Assembly: GCA_935421135.1 (NCBI GenBank)
Contig: OW285193.1
Location: forward strand, 558,001-622,000
Direction: 5' to 3'
Length of the DNA: 64,000 nucleotides
DNA from: Bugulina stolonifera
Lineage: Eukaryota > Bryozoa > Gymnolaemata > Cheilostomatida > Bugulidae
Shown: positions 22,803 through 37,397 of the stretch, in pieces
How the letters are laid out: every line of letters starts with the position of its first letter
How positions within the stretch are numbered: position 1 is the stretch's first letter
The notes under the pieces: generated by a model
The model's input: only the letters and a program-made list of their open reading frames with translations
What the model was told of the DNA's origin: nothing
The model's database searches: none
Program-made: the position numbers and the translations under genes

Positions 22803-24854
22803 TCAAATTATGCACTCTGAACACTGCAAAAGTGACTGAAACAAATTGTTACAGACAGCAATTCGGTACAAAACACACTTAAAACTTACTTTCATGCAAT
22901 ATTGAACATCTTTTACTAGTTTACAAACGAACAATTCAGGTGATTTTGTCAAAAATCACAAATTTGACATTATGCTTCATGTTTACAAAGTTAAATATTG
23001 CATACAAACTCATGTTTTATTGATTTTCATTCAAATTATGCATTCTGAACATTGGAAAAGTGGCTGAAACAACGTTGTTACAAAGAGCAATTTGGTACAA
23101 AACACACTTAAAACTTACTTTCATGCAATATTGAACATCTTTTACTAGCTTACAAACTAATAACTTAAGTGAATTTGTCAAAAATCACAAATTTGACATT
23201 ATGTTTCATGTATGCAAAGTTAAATATTGCATGCAAAGTCATGTTTTATTGGTTTTCATTCAACTTATGCATTCTGAACATTGGAAAAGTGACTGAAACA
23301 CATTGTTACAAACAACAATTTGGTACAAAACACACTTAAAACTTACTTTCATGCAATATTGAACATCTTTTACTAGTTTACAAACTAATAACTCAAGTGA
23401 ATTTGTCAAAAATCACAAATTTGACATTATGTTTCATGTTTGCTTAGTTAAATATTGTATGCAAAGTCATGTTTTATTGATTTTCATTCAAATTCTGCAT
23501 TCTGAACATTGCAAAAGTGGCTGAAACACATTGTTACAAGTAGCAATTTGGTACAAAACACACTTAAAACTTACTTTCATGCATTATTGAACATCTTTTA
23601 CTAGTTTACAAACTAATAACTCAAGTGAATTTGACAAAATCACAAATTTGACATTATGTTTAATGTTAGCAAAGTTAAATATTGTATGCAAAGTCATGTT
23701 TTATTGATTTTCAGTCAAATTATGCACTCTGAACACTGCAAAAGTGACTGAAACAAATTGTTACAGACAGCAATTCGGTACAAAACACACTTAAAACTTA
23801 CTTTCATGCAATATTGAACATCTTTTACTAGTTTACAAACTAATAACTCAAGTGAATTTGTCAACAGTCACAAATTTGACATTATGTTTCATGTTTGCAA
23901 AGTTAAATATTGCATGCAAAGTCATGTTTTATTGATTTTCATTCAAATTATGCATTCTGAACATTGCAAAAGTGACTGAAACACATTGTTACAAGTAGCA
24001 ATTTGGTACAAAACACACTTAAAACTCACTTTCATGCATTATTGAACATCTTTTACTAGTTTACAAACTAATAACTCAAGTGAATTTGTCAAAAATCACA
24101 AATTTGACATTATGTTTCATGTTTACAAAGTTGAATATTGCATGCAAAGTCATGTTTTATTGATTTTCATTCAAATTATGCATTCTGAACATTGCAAAAG
24201 TGACTGAAACACATTGTTACAAACAGCAATTCGGTACAAAACACACTTAAAACTTACTTTCATGCAACATTGAACATCTTTTACTAGTTTACAAACGAAC
24301 AATTCAAGTGATTTTGCCAAAAATCACAAATTTGACATTATGTTTCATGTTTACAAAGTTAAATATTGCATACAAACTCATGTTTTATTGATTTTCATTC
24401 AAATTATGCATTCTGAACATTGGAAAAGTGACTGAAACACGTTGTTACAAAGAGCAATTTGGTACAAAACACACTTAAAACTTACTTTCATGCAATATTG
24501 AACATCTTTTACTAGTTTACAAACTAATAACTCAAGTGAATTTGTCAAAAATCACAAATTTGACATTATGTTTCATGTTTGCAAAGTTAAATATTGTACG
24601 CAAAGTCATGTTTTATTGATTTTCATTCAAATTCTGCATTCTGAACATTGCAAAAGTGACTGAAACACATTGTTACACACAGCAATTCGGTACAAAACAC
24701 ACTTAAAACTTACTTTCATGCAATATTAAACGTCTTTCACTAGTTTACAAACTAATAACTCAAGTGAATTTGTCAAAAATCACAAATTTGACATTATGTT
24801 TCATGTTTGCAAAGTTAAATATTGTATGCAAAGTCATGTTCTATTGATTTTCAT
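22803..24854. repeat. N-H'-K-L-O-P-A-B-C/I series, second copy
   Basis: Starts 22803, 23031, 23260, 23488, 23715, 23943, 24171, 24399 and 24627. Each lies 10261 bp after its counterpart at 12542-14593, including the K with private ACAACAATTTGG. Confidence 0.9.
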
Positions 24855-25993
24855 TCAAATCATGCATTCTGAACATTGCAAAAATGACTGAAAGACATTG
24901 TTACAAAATGCAATTTGGTACAAAACACACTGAAAACTTACTTTCATGCAATATTGAACATCTTTACTAGCTTACAAACTAATAACTTAAGTGAATTTGT
25001 CAAAAATCACAAATTTGACATTATGTTTCATGTATACAAAGTTAAATATTGCATGCAAAGTCATGTTTTATTGGTTTTCATTCAACTTATGCATTCTGAA
25101 CATTGGAAAAGTGACTGAAACACATTGTTACAAACAGCAATTTGGTACAAAACACACTTAAAACTTACTTTCATGCAATATTGAACATCTTTTACTAGCT
25201 TACAAACTAATAACTCAAGTGAATTTGTCAAAAATCACAAATTTGACATTATGTTTCATGTTTGCAAAGTTAAATATTGTATGCAAAGTCATGTTTTATT
25301 GATTTTCATTCAAATTATGCATTCTGAACATTGGAAAAGTGGCTGAAACAACGTTGTTACAAACAGCAATTTGGTACAAAACACACTTAAAACTTACTTT
25401 CATGCAATATTGAACATCTTTTACTAGCTTACAAACTAATAACTTAAGTGAATTTGTCAAAAATCACAAATTTGACATTATGTTTCATGTATGCAAAGTT
25501 AAATATTGCATGCAAAGTCATGTTTTATTGGTTTTCATTCAACTTATGCATTCTGAACATTGGAAAAGTGACTGAAACACATTGTTACAAACAGCAATTT
25601 GGTACAAAACACACTTAAAACTTACTTTCATGCAATATTGAACATCTTTTACTAGTTTACAAACTAATAACTCAAGTGAATTTGTCAAAAATCACAAATT
25701 TGACATTATGTTTCATGTTTGCTTAGTTAAATATTGTATGCAAAGTCATGTTTTATTGATTTTCATTCAAATTCTGCATTCTGAACATTGCAAAAGTGGC
25801 TGAAACACATTGTTACAAGTAGCAATTTGGTACAAAACACACTTAAAACTTACTTTCATGCATTATTGAACATCTTTTACTAGTTTACAAACTAATAACT
25901 CAAGTGAATTTGACAAAATCACAAATTTGACATTATGTTTAATGTTAGCAAAGTTAAATATTGTATGCAAAGTCATGTTTTATTGATTTTCAT
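24855..25993. repeat. J-K-H'-K-L' series
   Basis: Starts 24855, 25082, 25310, 25539 and 25767. It matches 14594-15505 at offset 10261 (shared CATGTATACAAAG in J). After K it has one L' where the first copy has A-B-C, a net loss of 457 bp that shifts the offset from 10261 to 9804. K at 25082 has CTAGCTTAC, and H' has ACAAACAGC in place of AAAGAGC. Confidence 0.88.
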
Positions 25994-28729
25994 TCAAATT
26001 ATGCATTCTGAACATTGCAAAAGTGACTGAAACACATTGTTACAGACAGCAATTTGGTACAAAACACACTGAAAACTTACTTTCATGCAACATTGAACAT
26101 CTTTTACTAGTTTACAAACTAAGAACTCAAGTGAATTTGACAAAAAATCACAAATTTGACATTATGTTCCATGTTTGCAAACTTAAATATTGTATGCAAA
26201 GTCATGTTTTATTGATTTTCAGTCAAATTATGCATTCTGAACACTGCAAAAGTGACTAAAACAAATTGTTACAAACAGCAATTCGGTACAAAACCCACTT
26301 AAAACTTACTTTCATGCATTATTGAACATCGTTTACTAGTTTACAAACGAACAATTCAAGTGATTTTGTCAAAAATCACAAATTTGACATTATGTTTCAT
26401 GTTTACAAAGTTGAATATTGCATGCAAAGACATGTTTTATTGATTTTCATTGAAATTATGCATTCTGAACATTGCAAAAGTGACTGAAACACATTGTTAC
26501 AAGTAGCAATTTGGTACAAAACACACTTAAAACTTACTTTCATGCATTATTGAACATCTTTTACTAGTTTACAAACTAATAACTCAAGTGAATTTGACAA
26601 AATCACAAATTTGACATTATGTTTAATGTTAGCAAAGTTAAATATTGTATGCAAAGTCATGTTTTATTGATTTTCATTCAAATTATGCATTCTGAACATT
26701 GCAAAAGTGACTGAAACACATTGTTACAAACAGCAATTCGGTACAAAACACACTTAAAACTTACTTTCATGCAACATTGAACATCTTTTACTAGTTTACA
26801 AACGAACAATTCAAGTGATTTTGCCAAAAATCACAAATTTGACATTATGTTTCATGTTTACAAAGTTAAATATTGCATACAAACTCATGTTTTATTGATT
26901 TTCATTCAAATTATGCATTCTGAACATTGGAAAAGTTACTGAAACACGTTGTTACAAAGAGCAATTCAGTACAAAACACACTTAAAACTTACTTTCATGC
27001 AATATTGAACATCTTTTACTAGTTTACAAACTAATAACTCAAGTGAATTTGTCAAAAATCACAAATTTGACATTATGTTTCATGTTTGCAAAGTTAAATA
27101 TTGTACGCAAAGTCATGTTTTATTGATTTTCATTCAAATTCTGCATTCTGAACATTGCAAAAGTGACTGAAACACATTGTTACACACAGCAATTCAGTAC
27201 AAAACACACTTAAAACTTACTTTCATGCAATATTAAACGTCTTTCACTAGTTTACAAACTAATAACTCAAGTGAATTTGTCAAAAATCACAAATTTGACA
27301 TTATGTTTCATGTTTACAAAGTTGAATATTGCATGCAAAGGCATGTTATATTGATTTTCATTCAAATTATGCATTCTGAACATTGCAAAAGTGACTGAAA
27401 CACATTGTTACAGACAGCAATTTGGTACAAAACACACTGAAAACTTACTTTCATGCAACATTGAACATCTTTTACTAGTTTACAAACTAAGAACTCAAGT
27501 GAATTTGACAAAAAATCACAAATTTGACATTATGTTCCATGTTTGCAAACTTAAATATTGTATGCAAAGTCATGTTTTATTGATTTTCAGTCAAATTATG
27601 CATTCTGAACACTGCAAAAGTGACTAAAACAAATTGTTACAAACAGCAATTCGGTACAAAACCCACTTAAAACTTACTTTCATGCAATATTGAACATCGT
27701 TTACTAGTTTACAAACGAACAATTCAAGTGATTTTGTCAAAAATCACAAATTTGACATTATGTTTCATGTTTACAAAGTTGAATATTGCATGCAAAGACA
27801 TGTTTTATTGATTTTCATTGAAATTATGCATTCTGAACATTGCAAAAGTGACTGAAACACATTGTTACAAGTAGCAATTTGGTACAAAACACACTTAAAA
27901 CTTACTTTCATGCATTATTGAACATCTTTTACTAGTTTACAAACTAATAACTCAAGTGAATTTGACAAAATCACAAATTTGACATTATGTTTAATGTTAG
28001 CAAAGTTAAATATTGTATGCAAAGTCATGTTTTATTGATTTTCATTCAAATTATGCATTCTGAACATTGCAAAAGTGACTGAAACACATTGTTACAAACA
28101 GCAATTCGGTACAAAACACACTTAAAACTTACTTTCATGCAACATTGAACATCTTTTACTAGTTTACAAACGAACAATTCAAGTGATTTTGCCAAAAATC
28201 ACAAATTTGACATTATGTTTCATGTTTACAAAGTTAAATATTGCATACAAACTCATGTTTTATTGATTTTCATTCAAATTATGCATTCTGAACATTGGAA
28301 AAGTGACTGAAACACGTTGTTACAAAGAGCAATTCAGTACAAAACACACTTAAAACTTACTTTCATGCAATATTGAACATCTTTTACTAGTTTACAAACT
28401 AATAACTCAAGTGAATTTGTCAAAAATCACAAATTTGACATTATGTTTCATGTTTGCAAAGTTAAATATTGTACGCAAAGTCATGTTTTATTGATTTTCA
28501 TTCAAATTCTGCATTCTGAACATTGCAAAAGTGACTGAAACACATTGTTACACACAGCAATTCAGCACAAAACACACTTAAAACTTACTTTCATGCAATA
28601 TTAAACGTCTTTCACTAGTTTACAAACTAATAACTCAAGTGAATTTGTCAAAAATCACAAATTTGACATTATGTTTCATGTTTACAAAGTTGAATATTGC
28701 ATGCAAAGGCATGTTATATTGATTTTCAT
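25994..28729. repeat. 1368-bp hexamer D-E-L'-A-B-C, two copies (second superunit)
   Basis: D at 25994, 27362 and 28730. It carries the same private changes as 16190-18925 at offset 9804: CATTATTG in the first E, AAAAGTTACTG in the first B and CAGCACAAAAC in the second C. Confidence 0.92.
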
Positions 28730-31468
28730 TCAAATTATGCATTCTGAACATTGCAAAAGTGACTGAAACACATTGTTACAGACAGCAATTTGGTACAAAA
28801 CACACTGAAAACTTACTTTCATGCAACATTGAACATCTTTTACTAGTTTACAAACTAAGAACTCAAGTGAATTTGACAAAAAATCACAAATTTGACATTA
28901 TGTTCCATGTTTGCAAACTTAAATATTGTATGCAAAGTCATGTTTTATTGATTTTCAGTCAAATTATGCATTCTGAACACTGCAAAAGTGACTAAAACAA
29001 ATTGTTACAAACAGCAATTCGGTACAAAACCCACTTAAAACTTACTTTCATGCAATATTGAACATCGTTTACTAGTTTACAAACGAACAATTCAAGTGAT
29101 TTTGTCAAAAATCACAAATTTGACATTATGTTTCATGTTTACAAAGTTGAATATTGCATGCAAAGACATGTTTTATTGATTTTCATTGAAATTATGCATT
29201 CTGAACATTGCAAAAGTGACTGAAACACATTGTTACAAACAGCAATTTGGTACAAAACACACTGAAAACTTACTTTCATGCAACATTGAACATCTTTTAC
29301 TAGTTTACAAACTAATAACACAAGTGAATTTGACAAAAAATCACAAATTTGACATTATGTTTCATGTTTGCAAAGTTAAATATTGTATGCAAAGTCATGT
29401 TTTATTGATTTTCATTCAAATTATGCATTCTGAACATTGCAAAAGTGACTGAAACACATTGTTACAAACAGCAATTCGGTACAAAACACACTTAAAACTT
29501 ACTTTCATGCAACATTGAACATCTTTTACTAGTTTACAAACGAACAATTCAAGTGATTTTGCCAAAAATCACAAATTTGACATTATGTTTCATGTTTACA
29601 AAGTTAAATATTGCATACAAACTCATGTTTTATTGATTTTCATTCAAATTATGCATTCTGAACATTGGAAAAGTGACTGAAACACGTTGTTACAAAGAGC
29701 AATTTGGTACAAAACACACTTAAAACTTACTTTCATGCAATATTGAACATCTTTTACTAGTTTACAAACTAATAACTCAAGTGAATTTGTCAAAAATCAC
29801 AAATTTGACATTATGTTTCATGTTTGCAAAGTTAAATATTGTACGCAAAGTCATGTTTTATTGATTTTCATTCAAATTCTGCATTCTGAACATTGCAAAA
29901 GTGACTGAAACACATTGTTACACACAGCAATTCAGTACAAAACACACTTAAAACTTACTTTCATGCAATATTAAACGTCTTTCACTAGTTTACAAACTAA
30001 TAACTCAAGTGAATTTGTCAAAAATCACAAATTTGACATTATGTTTCATGTTTACAAAGTTGAATATTGCATGCAAAGTCATGTTATATTGATTTTCATT
30101 CAAATTATGCATTCTGAACATTGCAAAAGTGACTGAAACACATTGTTACAGACAGCAATTTGGTACAAAACACACTGAAAACTTACTTTCATGCAACATT
30201 GAACATCTTTTACTAGTTTACAAACTAATAACACAAGTGAATTTGACAAAAAATCACAAATTTGACATTATGTTTCATGTTTGCAAAGTTAAATATTGTA
30301 TGCAAAGTCATGTTTTATTGATTTTAAGTCAAATTATGCATTCTGAACACTGCAAAAGTGACTGAAACAAATTGTTACAAACAGCAATTCGGTACAAAAC
30401 ACACTTAAAACTTACTTTCATGCAATATTGAACATCTTTTACTAGTTTACAAACGAACAATTCAGGTGATTTTGTCAAAAATCACAAATTTGACATTATG
30501 CTTCATGTTTACAAAGTTAAATATTGCATACAAACTCATGTTTTATTGATTTTCATTCAAATTATGCATTCTGAACATTGGAAAAGTGGCTGAAACAACG
30601 TTGTTACAAAGAGCAATTTGGTACAAAACACACTTAAAACTTACTTTCATGCAATATTGAACATCTTTTACTAGTTTACAAACTAATAACTCAAGTGAAT
30701 TTGTCAAAAATCACAAATTTGACATTATGTTTCATGTTTGCAAAGTTAAATATTGTATGCAAAGTCATGTTTTATTGATTTTCATTCAAATTCTGTATTC
30801 TGAACATTGCAAAAGTGACTGAAACACATTGTTACACACAGCAATTCGGTACAAAACACACTTAAAACTTACTTTCATGCAATATTAAACGTCTTTCACT
30901 AGTTTACAAACTAATAACTCAAGTGAATTTGTCAAAAATCACAAATTTGACATTATGTTTCATGTTTGCAAAGTTAAATATTGTATGCAAAGTCATGTTC
31001 TATTGATTTTCATTCAAATCATGCATTCTGAACATTGCAAAAATGACTGAAAGACATTGTTACAAAATGCAATTTGGTACAAAACACACTGAAAACTTAC
31101 TTTCATGCAATATTGAACATCTTTACTAGCTTACAAACTAATAACTTAAGTGAATTTGTCAAAAATCACAAATTTGACATTATGTTTCATGTATGCAAAG
31201 TTAAATATTGCATGCAAAGTCATGTTTTATTGGTTTTCATTCAACTTATGCATTCTGAACATTGGAAAAGTGACTGAAACACATTGTTACAAACAGCAAT
31301 TTGGTACAAAACACACTTAAAACTTACTTTCATGCAATATTGAACATCTTTTACTAGTTTACAAACTAATAACTCAAGTGAATTTGTCAAAAATCACAAA
31401 TTTGACATTATGTTTCATGTTTGCAAAGTTAAATATTGTATGCAAAGTCATGTTTTATTGATTTTCAT
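28730..31468. repeat. 2739-bp 12-mer D-E-F-A-B-C-D'-G-H-I-J-K, copy 2
   Basis: Starts 28730, 28959, 29187, 29416, 29644, 29872, 30100, 30329, 30557, 30786, 31014 and 31241. It equals 18926-21664 shifted by 9804 bp. The first copy has a few private bases absent here (GACCATTGC in F, AAAGAGTAATT in B). Confidence 0.92.
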
Positions 31469-32379
31469 TCAAATTATGCATTCTGAACATTGCAAAAGTG
31501 ACTGAAACACATTGTTACAAACAGCAATTTGGTACAAAACACACTTAAAACTTACTTTCATGCAACATTGAACATCTTTTACTAGTTTACAAACGAACAA
31601 TTCAAGTGATTTTGCCAAAAATCACAAATTTGACATTATGTTTCATGTTTACAAAGTTAAATATTGCATACAACCTCATGTTTTATTGATTTTCATTCAA
31701 ATTATGCATTCTGAACATTGGAAAAGTGACTGAAACACATTGTTACAAACAGCAATTCGGTACAAAACACACTTAAAACTTACTTTCATGCAACATTGAA
31801 CATCTTTTACTAGTTTACAAACGAACAATTCAAGTGATTTTGCCAAAAATCACAAATTTGACATTATGTTTCATGTTTACAAAGTTAAATATTGCATACA
31901 AACTCATGTTTTATTGATTTTCATTCAAATTATGCATTCTGAACATTGGAAAAGTTACTGAAACACGTTGTTACAAAGAGCAATTCAGTACAAAACACAC
32001 TTAAAACTTACTTTATGCAATATTGAACATCTTTTACTAGTTTACAAACTAATAACTCAAGTGAATTTGTCAAAAATCACAAATTTGACATTATGTTTCA
32101 TGTTTGCAAAGTTAAATATTGTACGCAAAGTCATGTTTTATTGATTTTCATTCAAATTCTGCATTCTGAACATTGCAAAAGTGACTGAAACACATTGTTA
32201 CACACAGCAATTCAGTACAAAACACACTTAAAACTTACTTTCATGCAATATTAAACGTCTTTCACTAGTTTACAAACTAATAACTCAAGTGAATTTGTCA
32301 AAAATCACAAATTTGACATTATGTTTCATGTTTACAAAGTTGAATATTGCATGCAAAGGCATGTTATATTGATTTTCAT
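31469..32379. repeat. A-B/A-B-C segment
   Basis: Starts 31469, 31697, 31925 and 32152. It repeats 21665-22347 at offset 9804, including ACAACCTCATG, the B/A hybrid and the one-base loss CTTACTTTATGC. From 32152 it continues as a normal C instead of the C/L hybrid, so the duplicated segment diverges here. Confidence 0.9.
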
Positions 32380-35300
32380 TCAAATTATGCATTCTGAACA
32401 TTGCAAAAGTGACTGAAACACATTGTTACAGACAGCAATTTGGTACAAAACACACTGAAAACTTACTTTCATGCAACATTGAACATCTTTTACTAGTTTA
32501 CAAACTAAGAACTCAAGTGAATTTGACAAAAAATCACAAATTTGACATTATGTTCCATGTTTGCAAACTTAAATATTGTATGCAAAGTCATGTTTTATTG
32601 ATTTTCAGTCAAATTATGCATTCTGAACACTGCAAAAGTGACTAAAACAAATTGTTACAAACAGCAATTCGGTACAAAACCCACTTAAAACTTACTTTCA
32701 TGCAATATTGAACATCGTTTACTAGTTTACAAACGAACAATTCAAGTGATTTTGTCAAAAATCACAAATTTGACATTATGTTTCATGTTTACAAAGTTGA
32801 ATATTGCATGCAAAGACATGTTTTATTGATTTTCATTGAAATTATGCATTCTGAACATTGCAAAAGTGACTGAAACACATTGTTACAAGTAGCAATTTGG
32901 TACAAAACACACTTAAAACTTACTTTCATGCATTATTGAACATCTTTTACTAGTTTACAAACTAATAACTCAAGTGAATTTGACAAAATCACAAATTTGA
33001 CATTATGTTTAATGTTAGCAAAGTTAAATATTGTATGCAAAGTCATGTTTTATTGATTTTCATTCAAATTATGCATTCTGAACATTGCAAAAGTGACTGA
33101 AACACATTGTTACAAACAGCAATTCGGTACAAAACACACTTAAAACTTACTTTCATGCAACATTGAACATCTTTTACTAGTTTACAAACGAACAATTCAA
33201 GTGATTTTGCCAAAAATCACAAATTTGACATTATGTTTCATGTTTACAAAGTTAAATATTGCATACAAACTCATGTTTTATTGATTTTTATTCAAATTAT
33301 GCATTCTGAACATTGGAAAAGTGACTGAAACACGTTGTTACAAAGAGCAATTCAGTACAAAACACACTTAAAACTTACTTTCATGCAATATTGAACATCT
33401 TTTACTAGTTTACAAACTAATAACTCAAGTGAATTTGTCAAAAATCACAAATTTGACATTATGTTTCATGTTTGCAAAGTTAAATATTGTACGCAAAGTC
33501 ATGTTTTATTGATTTTCATTCAAATTCTGCATTCTGAACATTGCAAAAGTGACTGAAACACATTGTTACACACAGCAATTCAGTACAAAACACACTTAAA
33601 ACTTACTTTCATGCAATATTAAACGTCTTTCACTAGTTTACAAACTAATAACTCAAGTGAATTTGTCAAAAATCACAAATTTGACATTATGTTTCATGTT
33701 TACAAAGTTGAATATTGCATGCAAAGGCATGTTATATTGATTTTCATTCAAATTATGCATTCTGAACATTGCAAAAGTGACTGAAACACATTGTTACAGA
33801 CAGCAATTTGGTACAAAACACACTGAAAACTTACTTTCATGCAACATTGAACATCTTTTACTAGTTTACAAACTAAGAACTCAAGTGAATTTGACAAAAA
33901 ATCACAAATTTGACATTATGTTCCATGTTTGCAAACTTAAATATTGTATGCAAAGTCATGTTTTATTGATTTTCAGTCAAATTATGCATTCTGAACACTG
34001 CAAAAGTGACTAAAACAAATTGTTACAAACAGCAATTCGGTACAAAACCCACTTAAAACTTACTTTCATGCAATATTGAACATCGTTTACTAGTTTACAA
34101 ACGAACAATTCAAGTGATTTTGTCAAAAATCACAAATTTGACATTATGTTTCATGTTTACAAAGTTGAATATTGCATGCAAAGACATGTTTTATTGATTT
34201 TCATTGAAATTATGCATTCTGAACATTGCAAAAGTGACTGAAACACATTGTTACAAACAGCAATTTGGTACAAAACACACTGAAAACTTACTTTCATGCA
34301 ACATTGAACATCTTTTACTAGTTTACAAACTAATAACACAAGTGAATTTGACAAAAAATCACAAATTTGACATTATGTTTCATGTTTGCAAAGTTAAATA
34401 TTGTATGCAAAGTCATGTTTTATTGATTTTCATTCAAATTATGCATTCTGAACATTGCAAAAGTGACTGAAACACATTGTTACAAACAGCAATTCGGTAC
34501 AAAACACACTTAAAACTTACTTTCATGCAACATTGAACATCTTTTACTAGTTTACAAACGAACAATTCAAGTGATTTTGCCAAAAATCACAAATTTGACA
34601 TTATGTTTCATGTTTACAAAGTTAAATATTGCATACAAACTCATGTTTTATTGATTTTCATTCAAATTATGCATTCTGAACATTGGAAAAGTGACTGAAA
34701 CACGTTGTTACAAAGAGCAATTTGGTACAAAACACACTTAAAACTTACTTTCATGCAATATTGAACATCTTTTACTAGTTTACAAACTAATAACTCAAGT
34801 GAATTTGTCAAAAATCACAAATTTGACATTATGTTTCATGTTTGCAAAGTTAAATATTGTACGCAAAGTCATGTTTTATTGATTTTCATTCAAATTCTGC
34901 ATTCTGAACATTGCAAAAGTGACTGAAACACATTGTTACACACAGCAATTCAGTACAAAACACACTTAAAACTTACTTTCATGCAATATTAAACGTCTTT
35001 CACTAGTTTACAAACTAATAACTCAAGTGAATTTGTCAAAAATCACAAATTTGACATTATGTTTCATGTTTACAAAGTTGAATATTGCATGCAAAGTCAT
35101 GTTATATTGATTTTCATTCAAATTATGCATTCTGAACATTGCAAAAGTGACTGAAACACATTGTTACAGACAGCAATTTGGTACAAAACACACTGAAAAC
35201 TTACTTTCATGCAACATTGAACATCTTTTACTAGTTTACAAACTAATAACACAAGTGAATTTGACAAAAAATCACAAATTTGACATTATGTTTCATGTTT

Positions 35301-37397
35301 GCAAAGTTAAATATTGTATGCAAAGTCATGTTTTATTGATTTTAAGTCAAATTATGCATTCTGAACACTGCAAAAGTGACTGAAACAAATTGTTACAAAC
35401 AGCAATTCGGTACAAAACACACTTAAAACTTACTTTCATGCAATATTGAACATCTTTTACTAGTTTACAAACGAACAATTCAGGTGATTTTGTCAAAAAT
35501 CACAAATTTGACATTATGCTTCATGTTTACAAAGTTAAATATTGCATACAAACTCATGTTTTATTGATTTTCATTCAAATTATGCATTCTGAACATTGGA
35601 AAAGTGGCTGAAACAACGTTGTTACAAAGAGCAATTTGGTACAAAACACACTTAAAACTTACTTTCATGCAATATTGAACATCTTTTACTAGTTTACAAA
35701 CTAATAACTCAAGTGAATTTGTCAAAAATCACAAATTTGACATTATGTTTCATGTTTGCAAAGTTAAATATTGTATGCAAAGTCATGTTTTATTGATTTT
35801 CATTCAAATTCTGTATTCTGAACATTGCAAAAGTGACTGAAACACATTGTTACACACAGCAATTCGGTACAAAACACACTTAAAACTTACTTTCATGCAA
35901 TATTAAACGTCTTTCACTAGTTTACAAACTAATAACTCAAGTGAATTTGTCAAAAATCACAAATTTGACATTATGTTTCATGTTTGCAAAGTTAAATATT
36001 GTATGCAAAGTCATGTTCTATTGATTTTCATTCAAATCATGCATTCTGAACATTGCAAAAATGACTGAAAGACATTGTTACAAAATGCAATTTGGTACAA
36101 AACACACTGAAAACTTACTTTCATGCAATATTGAACATCTTTACTAGCTTACAAACTAATAACTTAAGTGAATTTGTCAAAAATCACAAATTTGACATTA
36201 TGTTTCATGTATGCAAAGTTAAATATTGCATGCAAAGTCATGTTTTATTGGTTTTCATTCAACTTATGCATTCTGAACATTGGAAAAGTGACTGAAACAC
36301 ATTGTTACAAACAGCAATTTGGTACAAAACACACTTAAAACTTACTTTCATGCAATATTGAACATCTTTTACTAGTTTACAAACTAATAACTCAAGTGAA
36401 TTTGTCAAAAATCACAAATTTGACATTATGTTTCATGTTTGCAAAGTTAAATATTGTATGCAAAGTCATGTTTTATTGATTTTCATTCAAATTCTGCATT
36501 CTGAACATTGCAAAAGTGGCTGAAACACATTGTTACAAGTAGCAATTTGGTACAAAACACACTTAAAACTTACTTTCATGCATTATTGAACATCTTTTAC
36601 TAGTTTACAAACTAATAACTCAAGTGAATTTGACAAAACCACAAATTTGACATTATGTTTAATGTTAGCAAAGTTAAATATTGTATGCAAAGTCATGTTT
36701 TATTGATTTTCATTCAAATTATGCATTCTGAACATTGCAAAAGTGACTGAAACACATTGTTACAAACAGCAATTCGGTACAAAACACACTTAAAACTTAC
36801 TTTCATGCAACATTGAACATCTTTTACTAGTTTACAAACGAACAATTCAAGTGATTTTGCCAAAAATCACAAATTTGACATTATGTTTCATGTTTACAAA
36901 GTTAAATATTGCATACAAACTCATGTTTTATTGATTTTCATTCAAATTATGCATTCTGAACATTGGAAAAGTGACTGAAACACGTTGTTACAAAGAGCAA
37001 TTCAGTACAAAACACACTTAAAACTTACTTTCATGCAATATTGAACATCTTTTACTAGTTTACAAACTAATAACTCAAGTGAATTTGTCAAAAATCACAA
37101 ATTTGACATTATGTTTCATGTTTGCAAAGTTAAATATTGTACGCAAAGTCATGTTTTATTGATTTTCATTCAAATTCTGCATTCTGAACATTGCAAAAGT
37201 GACTGAAACACATTGTTACACACAGCAATTCAGTACAAAACACACTTAAAACTTACTTTCATGCAATATTAAACGTCTTTCACTAGTTTACAAACTAATA
37301 ACTCAAGTGAATTTGTCAAAAATCACAAATTTGACATTATGTTTCATGTTTACAAAGTTGAATATTGCATGCAAAGGCATGTTATATTGATTTTCAT
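32380..37397. repeat. 5018-bp superunit of 22 monomers
   Basis: Hexamer D-E-L'-A-B-C (32380-33747), 12-mer D-E-F-A-B-C-D'-G-H-I-J-K (33748-36486), then L-A-B-C at 36487, 36714, 36942 and 37170. D recurs at 37398. L at 36487 has a private GACAAAACCAC. This is the longest of the graded series that follows. Confidence 0.9.
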
